This document shows, piece by piece, positions 1-10,040 of a stretch of 64,000 bases of DNA. Position 1 is the first letter of the stretch; every line of letters begins with the position of its first letter. The position numbers and the translations under genes are program-made. Below the pieces are notes generated by a model. It had not been told where the DNA came from, ran no database searches, and saw nothing but the letters and a program-made list of their open reading frames with translations. Source of the DNA: Gaeumannomyces sp. JS-464 (lineage: Eukaryota; Ascomycota; Sordariomycetes; Magnaporthales; Magnaporthaceae); contig NGZR01000005.1 in NCBI GenBank assembly GCA_002197995.1, positions 992,001-1,056,000 on the forward strand, written 5' to 3'.

Positions 1-144
1 ACCGCCAAGGAGGTTCAGTCGGGAGCGTTCTACCACCCTGTCGGCGTGGGTGGGAAGGGTTCCAAGCTGAGCAAGGATGAGAAGCAGAGGAATATGCTGT
101 GGGACTGGACGCAGAAGGAGCTGCAGCCGCATCTGTGTACCTAA
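1..144 (+). CDS. Short-chain dehydrogenase/reductase, C-terminal fragment
   Basis: The window opens inside a reading frame that runs from base 1 to a TAA at 142-144 (47 codons). The visible tail contains a GAFYHPVG motif followed by a charged helix with LWDWTQKEL near the end. This arrangement is typical of the C-terminus of fungal NAD(P)-dependent short-chain dehydrogenases of the retinol-dehydrogenase/WW-oxidoreductase-like group, where the segment closes over the active site after the Rossmann fold. The catalytic Tyr-x-x-x-Lys and the glycine-rich nucleotide motif would lie upstream of the window, so cofactor and substrate cannot be judged. The assignment rests on recalled family C-terminal motifs only. 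Confidence 0.6.
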   Translation, partial: TAKEVQSGAFYHPVGVGGKGSKLSKDEKQRNMLWDWTQKELQPHLCT

Positions 145-510
145 AGAGTCCATGGAACGCTCCCTTCGACCCATATGAGGTCAACGGAGCCGGGGCCATG
201 TCCCTCAACGCTGCTATCAAAGCTGTGCTCCGGCGGCATCACGCGACAGAGCCCCCGAGTATGCTACGGGTGCAAGTTTTGTTGGTTGTCTGTTTGAACA
301 CATGAGCTCGAGGTGATTATTTTACGGGAAGTTCCACGTTCTTTTGATCGGATGGAATACAAGTACCGATGGTTCTACTCTCTTCTATTACCTGAGTGCA
401 GCACATCAAGCCGGTCTAATATCCGCAGCTACACTGGTAATAAAGCGTGACACTGGAGGAAGAAAGCGAGAGGACGCAGCTGGTCGCAGGCCCTTATCAC
501 ACTTACCACC
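145..510. other. Intergenic spacer between convergent genes
   Basis: This spacer separates the stop of the dehydrogenase from the stop of the GH43 gene on the opposite strand. It should hold both 3' untranslated regions. No convincing coding frame or structured RNA is seen. Confidence 0.6.
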
Positions 511-1918
511 CTACTTGGAGAACTGCCACCAGTTGATGTTGAACAGATACCCCGAGCCGTTGCCGACAAACTTGAAGAACAGGTCCTTGGTGCCCGTCGC
601 CCCGCTGACGTTGCAAGTCACCGTGGTCCAGGCCTGCCACCCGCCGGTGCTGCCGGGGACGTTGCAGGTGCCGACGAGCGTGCCGGACTCGCCGCCCAGG
701 CGCAGCTCGATCTTTGCGCCCTGCGCGTTGCCGCCGGCCGCGACACGCGCCGTGAATGTCTTGGCCCCGGGGGCGGCGCCGAACGCGACGCCGGCGACCT
801 TGACGTAGTCGCCGTTGTTGATGTTGTTGACGTTGATCCCGCCCTCGGAGCACGGCTCGGTGCTGACGCCGCGCGAGAAGGCCATGGTCTCGGCCTCGCG
901 GCGCGTGTAGGGGTCGAACTCCTTGAGCTGCGGCGCCCCGCCTTGCTCATCCGCATGGTAGGGATGGAGCCGTCGGCGCCGTAGTCGAAGCGCTCGACGG
1001 AGACAGAGCGGGCGTAGCCGCCACCGCCGGGGAGGGCGCCGTTGTGGTAGAAGAAGTAGGCGTTGTTCTTGTAGTGCACCACGGCCGGGTGGTTGGTAAA
1101 GCTGCCGCCCTCGGTCGCCATGACCAGGCCTCGGTACGTCCAGGGCCCCGTGGCGGTCGGGGCGGTGGCGTAGCGGATGTCCTCGCTGCAGCAGTTGGCC
1201 GCGTAGATCATGTAGTAGACGCCGTTGCGCTTGTACAGCCAGGGGCCCTCCTCATATGACGTCGGGCGTCTGGCGTCCTCGCGCCCGGCGCGGCGCTGGC
1301 CGAAGCCTTGGGTCGTGAGCTGGACCCGGACGGGCTGGCCCTGGAAGGAGATCATGTCCGGGTTCAGCTTGACGTACCACAGGTTCGGGTTTCCCCAGTA
1401 GAGGTAGGCCTGGCCGTCGTCGTCGATGAAGACGGTCGGGTCGATCTCGCTGTTTTGAACAAGGGACGACCGATCGCGTCCTTGTAGGGCCCCTCGATCT
1501 TGTCCGCCACGGCGACACCGATGGCCATGCCGCCGCCGGCGCGGGGCTGGATGGGGACATAGAGGTAAAACTTGCCGTTCCTCTCGACAGCTTGAGGAGC
1601 CCAGGCATCCTTTGAGGCCCACGGGAATGTTGTCAGACCGGCGGGGCTGCCGTGGTCTTGCCAGTTGGCCATGTCGTCGGTCGAGTACAGGCGCCAGTCC
1701 GTCATGTTGAAGTAGGTCGCGCCGTCGTTGTCATGGCTAGTGAGGGCGTAGAGGCGGTCCTTGTAAAGCATTGGGGCTGGGTCGGCTGTGAACCGTGTCT
1801 GCACAATGGGGTTGTCCGCCCTGGAGAAGCTTGGAGCGCTGGCAAGGGCGGCCAGGAGGAGGCCTCGGCACGCCGTCTTCACGCCCCAACGCATGTTTCC
1901 GGGCTTGGGAAGATCCAT
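511..1918 (-). CDS. Secreted GH43 glycosidase with C-terminal CBM6, two apparent frameshifts
   Basis: Likely an extracellular arabinofuranosidase/xylosidase acting on arabinoxylan. The start at 1918 gives a short lead followed by a signal peptide (hydrophobic GLLLAALASA). GH43 landmarks follow: a DPAPMLYKDRLYALTSHD segment with the probable catalytic base, EIDPTVFIDDDGQAYLYWGN, and SYEEGPWLYKRNGVYYMIYA with the probable acid Glu. The last ~120 residues, ending at the TAG at 511-513, resemble a CBM6 jelly roll (GGWQAWTTVTCNVSG, NINWWQFSK). The frame changes twice. Near 1463 a CCC on the coding strand reads correctly only as CCCC, and near 936-939 a GGGG reads correctly only with one more G. 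Both sit in conserved protein, so either the gene is newly broken or two homopolymer bases are missing from the assembly. No intron is needed. Confidence 0.75.
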
Positions 1919-2799
1919 CGGAGTAGCCTAGGATGATGTGCGACTAGGGAGTCAGTGGGTAGCCGATGATCCAGTCCAGGCCGGCAGCTCGCGAGGGTGA
2001 CTCGGGGCTCAGAGCTTGAGCATAGGCAGACAGACCTAGGAGTGCCACCACTTGGCGGAAGACTCTCCTTATATGATGGGTACGAGGTCGAACCAGGGAG
2101 CGCCTTCTCGCCACGGCGGGTATCTTCCTTTTCCAACGAGTCGAGCGTCTCTACATGCTGCACCCGCACCAATGGGGAGTCTCGATCGGGCCGTAGTCGT
2201 AGCGATGGTAGAGGAAGTAGTCGGTGGCGTGGTGGTTTCGGGGCGCCAGGGCGCCGCAAGGCGCAAAAAAGGGCGCGATGCATTCCCGAAAAGGCGAACG
2301 GGGTCGGCATTTGGAGACCGGCAGAGTGATGCGCACGCGAGGGAGTGCGGGGAAGTGGAGGCTCCAGGGCAGCAAGCAGTTAATCCATCCACACGGCGAG
2401 TTGCATCGCGGATATTTGCGTGCCATCAGGCGGAGTTGACGTCTTCCGTCGCTCTGGGCTCTCCGCTTGGGGCTGGCGACGGAGAATTTGGTTCCAAAAC
2501 AGAGAAGATACGCTGCTCTGTCCGTCGGGTAATAAGACGCACCCCGCATGGATGGAATTGGAGGCACCTAGGACAAGTGTGATTCAGGAATCGTAAACAG
2601 TAGGTACCTAGGTAGCTAGAATTGTGCACAGCGTGCGGGTGCAGTCGATGCAAATGGGCGGGCTGACACCTGCCAGGCAATTGAGACAAGAGTCGGCGAA
2701 TGGCAGCGCTGGAAATTGAACCAATTGCCCAAACTGGCAGACGTGGCTGACAAACAACCTTACTCCGAGCACCACTGTCGAAAAGGGAAGAACGAGGGC
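1919..2799. other. Intergenic region upstream of GH43 and downstream of the tRNA pair
   Basis: This stretch contains the promoter side of the GH43 gene and the downstream flank of the tRNA genes. Overlapping open frames on both strands show no recognisable protein features, and I see no gene. Confidence 0.5.
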
Positions 2800-2803
2800 A
2801 AAA
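2800..2803 (-). terminator. Probable RNA polymerase III terminator
   Basis: AAAA on the plus strand is TTTT on the transcribed strand, about 43 bases beyond the 3' end of tRNA-Lys, and it is the first run of four T after that gene. A second run lies at 2781-2784. No such run occurs between the two tRNA genes, so one transcript could cover both. Confidence 0.5.
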
Positions 2804-2845
2804 TGGAGGATGATATGCCTGTGTACACAGGCGCATCGGGAATTG

Positions 2846-2932
2846 AGCCCAATGCGGGGGTCGAACCCGCAACCTTGAGATGACCGGAGCCCTCCTAAGA
2901 GTCTCACGCTCTACCGATTGAGCTAACCGGGC
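2846..2932 (-). tRNA. tRNA-Lys(CTT) with 14-base intron
   Basis: A full cloverleaf can be drawn: acceptor stem GCCCGGT pairing with ATTGGGC (two G-T pairs), D-arm with TAGCTCAATCGGTAGAGC, anticodon stem TGAGA/TCTCA with anticodon CTT, and T-arm GCGGGTTCGACCCCCGC. A 14-base intron (2882-2895) sits one base 3' of the anticodon, the canonical position. The 5' end at 2932 immediately follows the encoded CCA of the upstream tRNA-Glu. The internal A and B boxes are intact, so it should be a functional polymerase III gene. Confidence 0.9.
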
Positions 2933-2935
2933 TGG

Positions 2936-3030
2936 CTCCGATACGGGGAATCGAACCCCGGGCTCGGCGGGACTCAGGAGGAGTGAACTCCTTTGAGAAC
3001 GCCGGATGTTAGCCACTACACCATATCGGA
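2936..3030 (-). tRNA. tRNA-Glu(CTC) with 23-base intron
   Basis: The acceptor stem TCCGATA/TATCGGA is perfectly paired. The D-arm has TGGTGTAGTGGCTAACAT, the anticodon stem is CGGCG/CGCCG with anticodon CTC, and the T-arm is GGGGTTCGATTCCCC. A 23-base intron (2971-2993) follows position 37. The discriminator base is G (2936). The next three bases on the transcribed strand (2935-2933) read CCA and are followed directly by base 1 of tRNA-Lys. Eukaryotic nuclear tRNA genes normally do not encode CCA, which makes this junction unusual. Confidence 0.9.
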
Positions 3031-4150
3031 TGTGCTCAAGTGCTGGGTTGGTTTGCTTGGTTGGCCGCTGGGTCTGGAGGCGGGATTATGACTCCCCTCG
3101 GGCAGAGTTTGTGGGAAGCGGCTTTGCGTGCGTGCCCGGCAGCCGTGGCGAGAGGATGCAGGGTTCCGGGCTAGTGCTGCTGCTGCCCGGGTCCCGCCAG
3201 GCGTGCGCCAGGGGGAGCGGGAGCAGGGGTTTTAGCGGGAATGGAGCTGGGTGACGCTCGAATCGGGGCAGGGCTGGCTCTTAAAGAAGACTAAAAGATG
3301 AGCGTGGAGACGTTGCGCGCCCTGCCATCTACAGCGTATGAACTTGCTTGTTTGGAGGGCACCGATCATGGAGGGCGATGGACATTAATTCATAGGGGCT
3401 GTTCTGTGCGACTCTGCTGCTCATTCGGTGGAATGACAGCATGTTTTGGCGCTGGCTGGGCGGGGTTCTTGCGTTGCAGGCAGCCGCTGCCGTGCTTTTT
3501 TGCAAGATGTGGCTGAAATTTCTCATCAATCCCCCACAACACCGCGCACCAAACATCGCAGCCACAATTGGTCGGCGCAACAATACGACCTGTCTCTACT
3601 TGATACCTCTCCCTGCCAGAAGCCCCGCGAATCACAGGCTCCATCACGCTGTTCGACACGACGCGATTCGTCAGGCGGTCCGTGGCATCAAGGCTAAGCA
3701 GGGATCAGCAGTCGCCCACAATGTTCTTTTTCTTCTGCCTCGTTTACCGAATCCGCCGAGCCATCGGTTCTGGAAGGTGGTATTTCACCAAGTGGTTCCG
3801 CCGCGCCCGGCCCAGGAGGCTCTCCATTTACAGGGTGCCCTATTGGCTCGCCGCCCGCCACCCCGTACGCATCCTGGTGCGATGGCGCATCATCTCGACT
3901 CGAGTCTATTGGGCCTGTTGAATCCGTTGCCCGAGCACGTGGGCGTGTCGCTAGCCACGATAAATACAGCGCTCCAAGCCGCCTTCAACACATGAAAAAA
4001 ATGAGCGCAGTTTTCCTAGGCTCGTCTGTTCTTCATTAAGGGGTACGTGGATTTTTGCGCGGGACAATTGCGGAGGACCTCCAATCATCTCCAGACCGCC
4101 CTGATATCGACAAAGCGACTGACGGAATTCATATCCAAGCAGGGATCGAC
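3031..4150. other. Intergenic region upstream of tRNA-Glu and phytase
   Basis: This region holds the 5' flank of the tRNA pair and the promoter of the phytase gene. A small arginine-rich open frame at 3721-3921 has no recognisable homology. I see no supported gene. Confidence 0.45.
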
Positions 4151-6622
4151 ATGGCTTCAAAAATGATACCCGCCGTGTGGCCTCTGTGTACCATTATTGG
4201 CGCCGTTGCGGCCCAGTCGGCGCCCGTCAATGTTCAGCTCGACATCACCGCCATAAGCCGCGAGATCAAGTCCGGCTGGACCTCTGTCTATTACCCAAGC
4301 GTGACATCAAACTCGCCCTCGGCGTCCCCTCTTCTGATCGGAAACGACGGCTTGACTGCTACGGGCGGCTTCCACGTCTTCAACCTCGACTCAGCATCCC
4401 CCATTTCCGAGGTTACTAGCATTTTTACGGGGAGGACCAAGCTCGTTACCACGCTGTATGGCTTAGGCGGCGGGGAAGATGGGAAGGGCGGCTCTGAAGA
4501 TGTCATCATCACTATCGCGCAGACGGACTCTATCTTTCGCGTTTTTGATATCGCCTCGTTCAAGGAGATTCCCATCACACCTGCATCGCCGCTTGTGGCT
4601 TTGGGTGACTGGAATGCCATCTGCCCATGGCAGAGCAACAGCGGGAACCACTACTTCTTTCTCTTCGGCAAGGGAGGCAGGGCGTTCCAATATCTGGTCC
4701 GCAAGGTCAACGGCGCGGTTGAGATTCTAGAGGTAAATAGCTTCAAATCCAAGAAGGGGTGGAAGAATGGCGTGCCCCTAACCAGCCCCGCGTGCGCTGC
4801 AGGTCCGATCTATCCCCGTTTCGGTCGTGTTCGTTGGTTGCGCCGTTTCCCAGAAGCACTCCACGCTGTTCCTCACCGAGGACGTGAACAAGGACGTTTA
4901 CACCATGGAGCCGGCCGAAAGCACTGCCGCACCAGTTATCACCAAGGTTGGCAATGTCACCTTGGCCACGGGCGTCTCCGTCTATGAGACAAGCTCTGTC
5001 GAGAAAGACTACGTTTTTGTTGCCCAGGAAGACTCCATCTCTGTTTACCGCCATCCTTGGGACATCGTCGGCAAGGTGACTCTGACCGGCCAGAAAAACA
5101 TCGAGATCGAGGGGCTGAGCATATACCAAGCTTCCACATCACGCTACCCACAAGGCGTGCTTACCTACAGCATGGAGGCTAAGCCCTTCAGGGGTTTTGG
5201 TGTCTCTTCTCTATCTGGCGTACTAGAAGACCTCGGAATCCCAGCGAACACGGGATACAGCCCCAGGGCTCGGTCGGACGGCGGCGAGCCTTCCCCCATC
5301 TCCAGCTCATGCTCCAGAAATGGCTACTCAAACAACCAACAGTGCAGCTGCTTCCTCGGCTTCACTGGCCCCAAGTGCAATCAGTTCACCTGCTCGGATT
5401 CCTGCTCCGGCAAGGGGCGCTGCATCGGCCCGGACCAGTGCAGCTGCGACGCCGGCTGGGGTGGCCTGCATTGCTCGTTCCTGCTGGTTGAGCCGTCCTA
5501 CGAAACGGATGCCAACGGCGGCGACGGCGACGACCCGGCCATCTGGATCTCTCCAGTGGCCCCAGAGCTGTCTCGCATCATCACCACGGTCAAGAGTGAG
5601 CGGGAGGCCGGCTTGGGGGTATTCGATCTGCAGGGAAAACTACTACAGGCTTTCCCAGCGCCGCAGCCGAACAACGTGGATATGATCTATGGCTTCCAGG
5701 CCGGCGATCGCCGTGTTGACCTGGCGTTCGCAGGATGCCGTACTGAAAACACTCTGTGGTAAGCTGCGGACACATTTCGACTCCCAGTATCACTCCACGC
5801 AGATGAAGGAACGTTCGTCGTGCTAATCTATGACATCTATTCCGCAGCCTCTTCGAAATGCACCCCAACGGAACCTTGGCAGACATGCCCGGCGGCAGCC
5901 AGCCCCTTCCTCGCAAGTACAAAGTCTACGGCTCGTGCACCTACCTCTCCCAGAAGACCGGAAGGCAGTACCTCTTCGTCAACGAGAAGTCGGCCCGCTA
6001 CCTGCAGTACGAGCTTACGTCGACCGCAAACGGTACGCTCCAGACGACGCTGGTGCGCGACTTTATCGGCGGCAACGGCGGCCAGGTCGAGGGCTGCGTG
6101 ACGGACCAGCAGAACGGCTGGCTCTTCCTCGGCGAGGAGCCGGGCGCGCTCTGGCGGTACGACGCCGAGCCTGACTCGACCGCGCCCGGCCGCCTCATCG
6201 CGTCCGTCGGCGACGGCGGGCCCCTCAACGCCGAGGTCGAGGGCGTTACGCTCGTCGTGGGCAAGCGGCCCGACCAGGGCTACATCCTCGCCTCCAACCA
6301 GGGCGTCAGCTCGTTCGTCGTCTACAGGCGTGCCGAGCCGCACGAGTACGTGACGACATTCCAGGTCGTCAAGTCCGCGGACGGCCGGGTCGACGCCGTG
6401 TCCAACACGGACGGCATCACGACGGTGGGAGCGGCGCTGGGCCCGGACTTCCCGCACGGGTTGGTTGTGGTGCACGACGACGCCAACGAGCTGCCTGGTG
6501 GCGGGACTAGCGAGGACGCGAGCTTCAAGCTGATCAGCTTGGAGAAGATTCTTGGGGCCGAGGCGCTCAAGGGGCTGAACCTGCTTGACGATGTTGACCT
6601 CGAGTGGAATCCTCGTGCTTGA
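4151..6622 (+). CDS. Secreted beta-propeller phytase with EGF-like insert
   Basis: Predicted 3-phytase releasing phosphate from myo-inositol hexakisphosphate outside the cell. Exons are 4151-4732, 4803-5758 and 5848-6622 (770 residues). The introns are 70 and 89 bases with GTAAAT/GTAAGC donors, CTAAC/CTAAT branch sites and CAG acceptors, and phases match. The protein begins with a signal peptide (to about residue 23). A first propeller segment leads to a cysteine-rich EGF-like stretch at about residues 363-417 (CSCFLGFTGPKC, CSCDAGWGGLHC). The second segment has classic phytase features: DANGGDGDDPAIWISP (acidic calcium/phosphate-binding type), MIYGFQ, and further on GGQVEGCVTDQQNGWLFLGEE. 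There are no frame problems. The start at 4151 is preferred over an upstream in-frame ATG because the hydrophobic leader follows it directly. Confidence 0.85.
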
Positions 6623-7834
6623 GCTGCTTCGTATGGCGAGCTGGTATGGGGTGATGCGGCGAGGCTGGTTCGGTGTGAGAAGGGCGTGAATTAACGAATT
6701 ACCGGCATTGATAGAAGATAACCGGTAGTAGTAATTTGAAGACCTCCTTGTCCCCGCCAATGGCAAACCTGTTGGTCGCCGCCAGGATTCTCCGATGTGG
6801 TTCACCAATTTGTGGTGCTCTAGCAGCCTCTGGGTAGACACGGAGTTGCAATTAGTCAAGGATTGACGCAAGGGAAGAGCCTTCCAAGCGGAATTTACCA
6901 GTATTTCCAAAACAGGTGGATAGTATCACGATGTTGTTTGTTTGATACCATGCTACCATGCCGACTGCTCCGTGCTTCGCGTAGAGCAAGAGTTTAAGCG
7001 TAGTAGGGTCAGCGTCTTGTTATTGAATGGTCCTCCGGTTTCGCCGCGTTCTGATTCAATGGCCTCACTGCTCTGGGGATATGCAAAGGGAGAGGTGGAA
7101 GGTTCTCAGCCTAAGGCATTAGAAACGCACGGGGGAAAGGAGGCACGGCCAGCACCCAGCTGGGAGTCACGTGGCGCCAACAGAGTGCCCCGCGCGGAGG
7201 GTGAATTGCTTAAAATCCCTCGTAGGTCTCATGAAAATTCCTCTCCTTCCTCCGTTCAAACACCCACAGAAGGGTATCCAACCCAACAGAAGTGCTGGGC
7301 TCTTCCGGCCATTAAACCCTATCTCTGGACAAACCCTTTTCTTCTGGGGCGAGCCTTTTGGCTCGCCTCAGAACGTCACGTTCACCATCTCCTGCAGGAG
7401 GTGCCTCTCCAGGCGACGCGCCCATCATCTTATCCGGAAGCGCCCGTCCCAGAACGTCACGCTCACCGTCTCCTGCAATAGACGTATCTTTGGCTTGTTG
7501 CCGAGGACGACGCAGAAATCACCACCAAAATGCTCATCAAGGTAACAGTCATTCGCAACATGCCCGCTCGGACCTTCCCATCCTTCTTTCTTTCAGGTGC
7601 GCTGTTTTCTATCAGATCTCAGCCAAGCTAGCTATACGCCGACCGAGCGCCTGGCAGTGCATCCTGCCAGTTGGGAGTCCATGCCATCAAGAAACCCCAA
7701 TACTGACAGCTTTTGGAATTAGCACGAGCCCTCAAGTCGACGACGATCTACTCCAGGCCAGTCACAAGCGGCACCGTCTGAGACGTGATGCGGACCGTCC
7801 GAAGCGTCCTTGGCACCGAACTCTCTCCCAACTC
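6623..7834. other. Intergenic region between convergent phytase and orphan gene A
   Basis: No recognisable gene. It contains a short imperfect direct repeat (7369-7396 and 7450-7477, listed separately) and otherwise unremarkable sequence. Confidence 0.45.
7369..7477 (+). repeat. 28-base imperfect direct repeat, 81-base period
   Basis: Bases 7369-7396 and 7450-7477 match at 26 of 28 positions. The period of 81 bases is a multiple of three. In one plus-strand frame both copies encode an SQNVT-x-T-x-SC motif, and both mismatches are conservative (Phe/Leu, Ile/Val). It may be the relic of a repeated coding unit, but no larger gene is visible. Confidence 0.4.
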
Positions 7835-8467
7835 TTACGAGTCCGAAGGCTCTTCGTCCTGAAACTCGGAGACGGCCTGCTGGTACAGCCAGGCGAGCGT
7901 TCCCGCATGATAGCTCGGTTGGTCAGGAGGCCGTAGGCAGTAGCCTCGTATCTCTGGAGCGCACCCCTCAAACTGCGCCTTGAGAGCCACCAGCCGCCCT
8001 TGCAGGGCCCTCAGCACCGGCAACTCGCGCAAGATGCGCTCGCTGAGGTAGAGGAGACCGTGGCGGTAGCTAGGCGGGTCGCTTATGGCGCCCTGCGCGA
8101 CCCTGATCTGCCATATGCCGAGCTCGGCAATCTTTTGGCTTCTGCAGTCTCTCGCGGTCCAGAGACTCACCACTGTGGTGTGACAGCGGTTCAGCCAGCC
8201 AACTAGCGGCTCCCACATACCGTCGGCATCACTAGCGAGCTGATTGAGCTGGGCGGCGTGGTCTCCTTGGGTTTGGCCGGTGGTGCCGCTCAACATGCCG
8301 ACGGGATCCGTGCAGTGCACCTGGAGGGGACTCTCTTGGTCGATAAACACCGTTAGACAGTTTATCGTGCTTCTACAGCAGGTGGCACTGTCGGCAGCAA
8401 TACGGCGCATGCGTTGCTCGATCTGTGGGGGAGTTGGAAGTGATACCTGTGGGGGACATGGAGGCAT
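7835..8467 (-). CDS. Orphan protein A, tandem paralogue of 9084-9695
   Basis: Intronless frame of 210 codons with no family I recognise. It is predicted to be soluble and mainly helical, without signal peptide or membrane segment. Its best support is the neighbouring gene at 9084-9695, which aligns along its whole length. Shared landmarks are IEQRM/IEKRM near the N-terminus, HC-x-DP, NRCHTTV/NKCHTSI in the middle, W-Q-x-Q/R-V/H-x-A-Q, and a C-terminal LAWLYQQAV/LLWLHEAAV. Two cysteine-histidine spots (HC and CH) are conserved in both. A TATA box and an adjacent shared motif lie about 105-120 bases upstream. No function is proposed. Confidence 0.65.
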   Translation of the reverse strand: MPPCPPQVSLPTPPQIEQRMRRIAADSATCCRSTINCLTVFIDQESPLQVHCTDPVGMLSGTTGQTQGDHAAQLNQLASDADGMWEPLVGWLNRCHTTVVSLWTARDCRSQKIAELGIWQIRVAQGAISDPPSYRHGLLYLSERILRELPVLRALQGRLVALKAQFEGCAPEIRGYCLRPPDQPSYHAGTLAWLYQQAVSEFQDEEPSDS

Positions 8468-8571
8468 CGTGGCTGGCCTTGTATCTTACAGCTGGTAAGG
8501 GGGCAGGAGACGGTACCAATGTGTGGATGTAGTTGTGTGGTTGTTTGCTTCAATACTTCTATAGCCGGACA

Positions 8572-8591
8572 TTTGGCCATCTACTTATACT
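8572..8591 (-). promoter_or_regulatory. Core promoter of orphan gene A
   Basis: On the minus strand TATAAG (8584-8589) is followed about 12 bases later by ATGTCCGGCT. The same order and spacing, with CCAAA(A)TGTCCGGCT shared, occurs upstream of gene B. The ATG in the motif is probably too close to the TATA box to lie in the mRNA. Confidence 0.5.
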
Positions 8592-9083
8592 TCCAAAATG
8601 AGGTCGTTAGTCATGCTTATCCACCGCTGGAGGGAATGCTGCGTCACTCTACTTAGCAGAGTCGTTCTGTCCAGGTAATTACTGGTGGCTGGGAGGTATG
8701 GCGGCACCATAGGGGTGAAAAGGGGGATGTAGCGTTAAACGAAATGAACTGTGAAAAGTGACGCGGCATTCGGTGACAGACGTACTCATCAACAGGGAGT
8801 CAGTCTAATAGAGGAGCCAAAAACGCCAAAGGACAGAGTTAATCTATTAGAAGCAGCCTGCAACATGCGTTTACGCGGTGGCCGTCTGTGTAATTCATGG
8901 CAAAACTGCTGCTCCCATGCCATAGTTATACATTATTCACGCTAGGGGATCATACGACCCTGTAAACACGACACCTTTTACCAAAATCTGTTGTTGGCGA
9001 GATCTCTTGACTCTTCTGAGGAACTATTCTCCTCAACATCGAAGTGATGATACTTCATCGCCGTGCACTGCGAGGAATATTCT
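8592..9083. other. Intergenic region between orphan genes A and B
   Basis: AT-richer than its surroundings. It holds the upstream promoter of A and the 3' end of B. No gene is seen. Confidence 0.5.
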
Positions 9084-9695
9084 TCAGAATAAGGAGCTGC
9101 AGTCTCCCAGCTCTTTTACGGCCGCTTCATGGAGCCACAGAAGGCGCGCCGAATGGGCACAAGGAATCTCGTCGGCGAGCTTCTGGCAAAACCCCTCGGT
9201 CATCTTGCTGCACTCATTGAGCTCCTTCACGAGCGTTGCCAGCCAGGCCGCAATGGCCCTCGCGGTCGGCATGTCGTTCGTGATCCGCCAGTTGAGCTTG
9301 CGGACGTCGGTGCTGTACGCTTTCAGGCCCTTGTGGTCCTTTGCCTGCTCTGCGTGCTGGACCTGCCAGGCGCACAGGTCGTCGAGCGCCCGGCCGTGGT
9401 CCTGGCCGCCGTCGGCCCAGAGCGGCGAGATGGACGTGTGGCACTTGTTGGTCGTTTCGATCATGTGCGCGCGATTGACGTCCGCGGCCTGGACGAGCCG
9501 GTAGAGCTCGCTGGCGTGCTCCCTTCGGGTTTCGGGCTGGGACACCGCGCGGTGCGGATCCTCGCAGTGGGATTGGACAAGGATCTCGGCTTCCAGAAAC
9601 AGCTCCAGGTTGAACCTGGCGTCATTGCAAATGGCGGCGCTGTCGATGGCGAGGTCAGACATGCGCTTCTCGATATCTTCATCGTCTCGAGGCAT
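9084..9695 (-). CDS. Orphan protein B, tandem paralogue of 7835-8467
   Basis: Intronless 203-codon frame, same strand as gene A and about 0.6 kb upstream of it. It aligns end to end with A (for example IEKRM, NKCHTSI, LLWLHEAAVKEL) at modest identity, so the duplication is not recent. Sequence conservation between two otherwise unremarkable frames is strong evidence that both code for protein. It is rich in Glu, Ala and Leu, consistent with helices, and has no signal peptide, membrane segment or catalytic motif that I recognise. The start fits the MPRDDEDIEKRM/MPPCPPQ-IEQRM alignment of the two N-termini. Confidence 0.65.
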   Translation of the reverse strand: MPRDDEDIEKRMSDLAIDSAAICNDARFNLELFLEAEILVQSHCEDPHRAVSQPETRREHASELYRLVQAADVNRAHMIETTNKCHTSISPLWADGGQDHGRALDDLCAWQVQHAEQAKDHKGLKAYSTDVRKLNWRITNDMPTARAIAAWLATLVKELNECSKMTEGFCQKLADEIPCAHSARLLWLHEAAVKELGDCSSLF

Positions 9696-9796
9696 TGTAG
9701 CTGTACTGATAGTTGTGCTCCATGAAATGGCAGTCGAACAAGGCAGGTCTCTGGCTATGTGGATATGCGATGGCCTACTCTACACCGACAGCCGGA

Positions 9797-9818
9797 CATT
9801 TTGGCAGATTTATATAGG
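9797..9818 (-). promoter_or_regulatory. Core promoter of orphan gene B
   Basis: TATATAAA (9809-9816, minus strand) followed by CCAAAATGTCCGGCTG, matching the layout upstream of gene A and lying about 115 bases before the start codon. The shared layout suggests the promoter was duplicated together with the gene. Confidence 0.5.
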
Positions 9819-10040
9819 GGAAGCTGGGAGAGTGAATTCTGCTTGCTGGTGAAGTAGTAATTCTTCCTACGGCGTAGGGAGGGAAGAGAGGCAGCAGGGC
9901 GTATTCCATGATATAAAAAACTGCAGGGTCTTGCACCAGCTTCAATATAGCTTGGAAGCCGTGCCCGAAGCTGCCATCAGTCATGTCCCCTGTGCAAGCC
10001 ATGGTGAAAGTGTCTGTGTTTGGATCTCATGCCAAATCAT

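Noticed and set aside
3721..3921. 66-codon arginine-rich small open frame
   Set aside because: Nothing beyond an ATG and length supports it.
8489..8572. Possible upstream open frame starting MSG before orphan gene A, with a similar MSG start before gene B
   Set aside because: The ATG lies only about 12 bases after the TATA box, so it is probably upstream of the transcription start; the frames differ after three codons.
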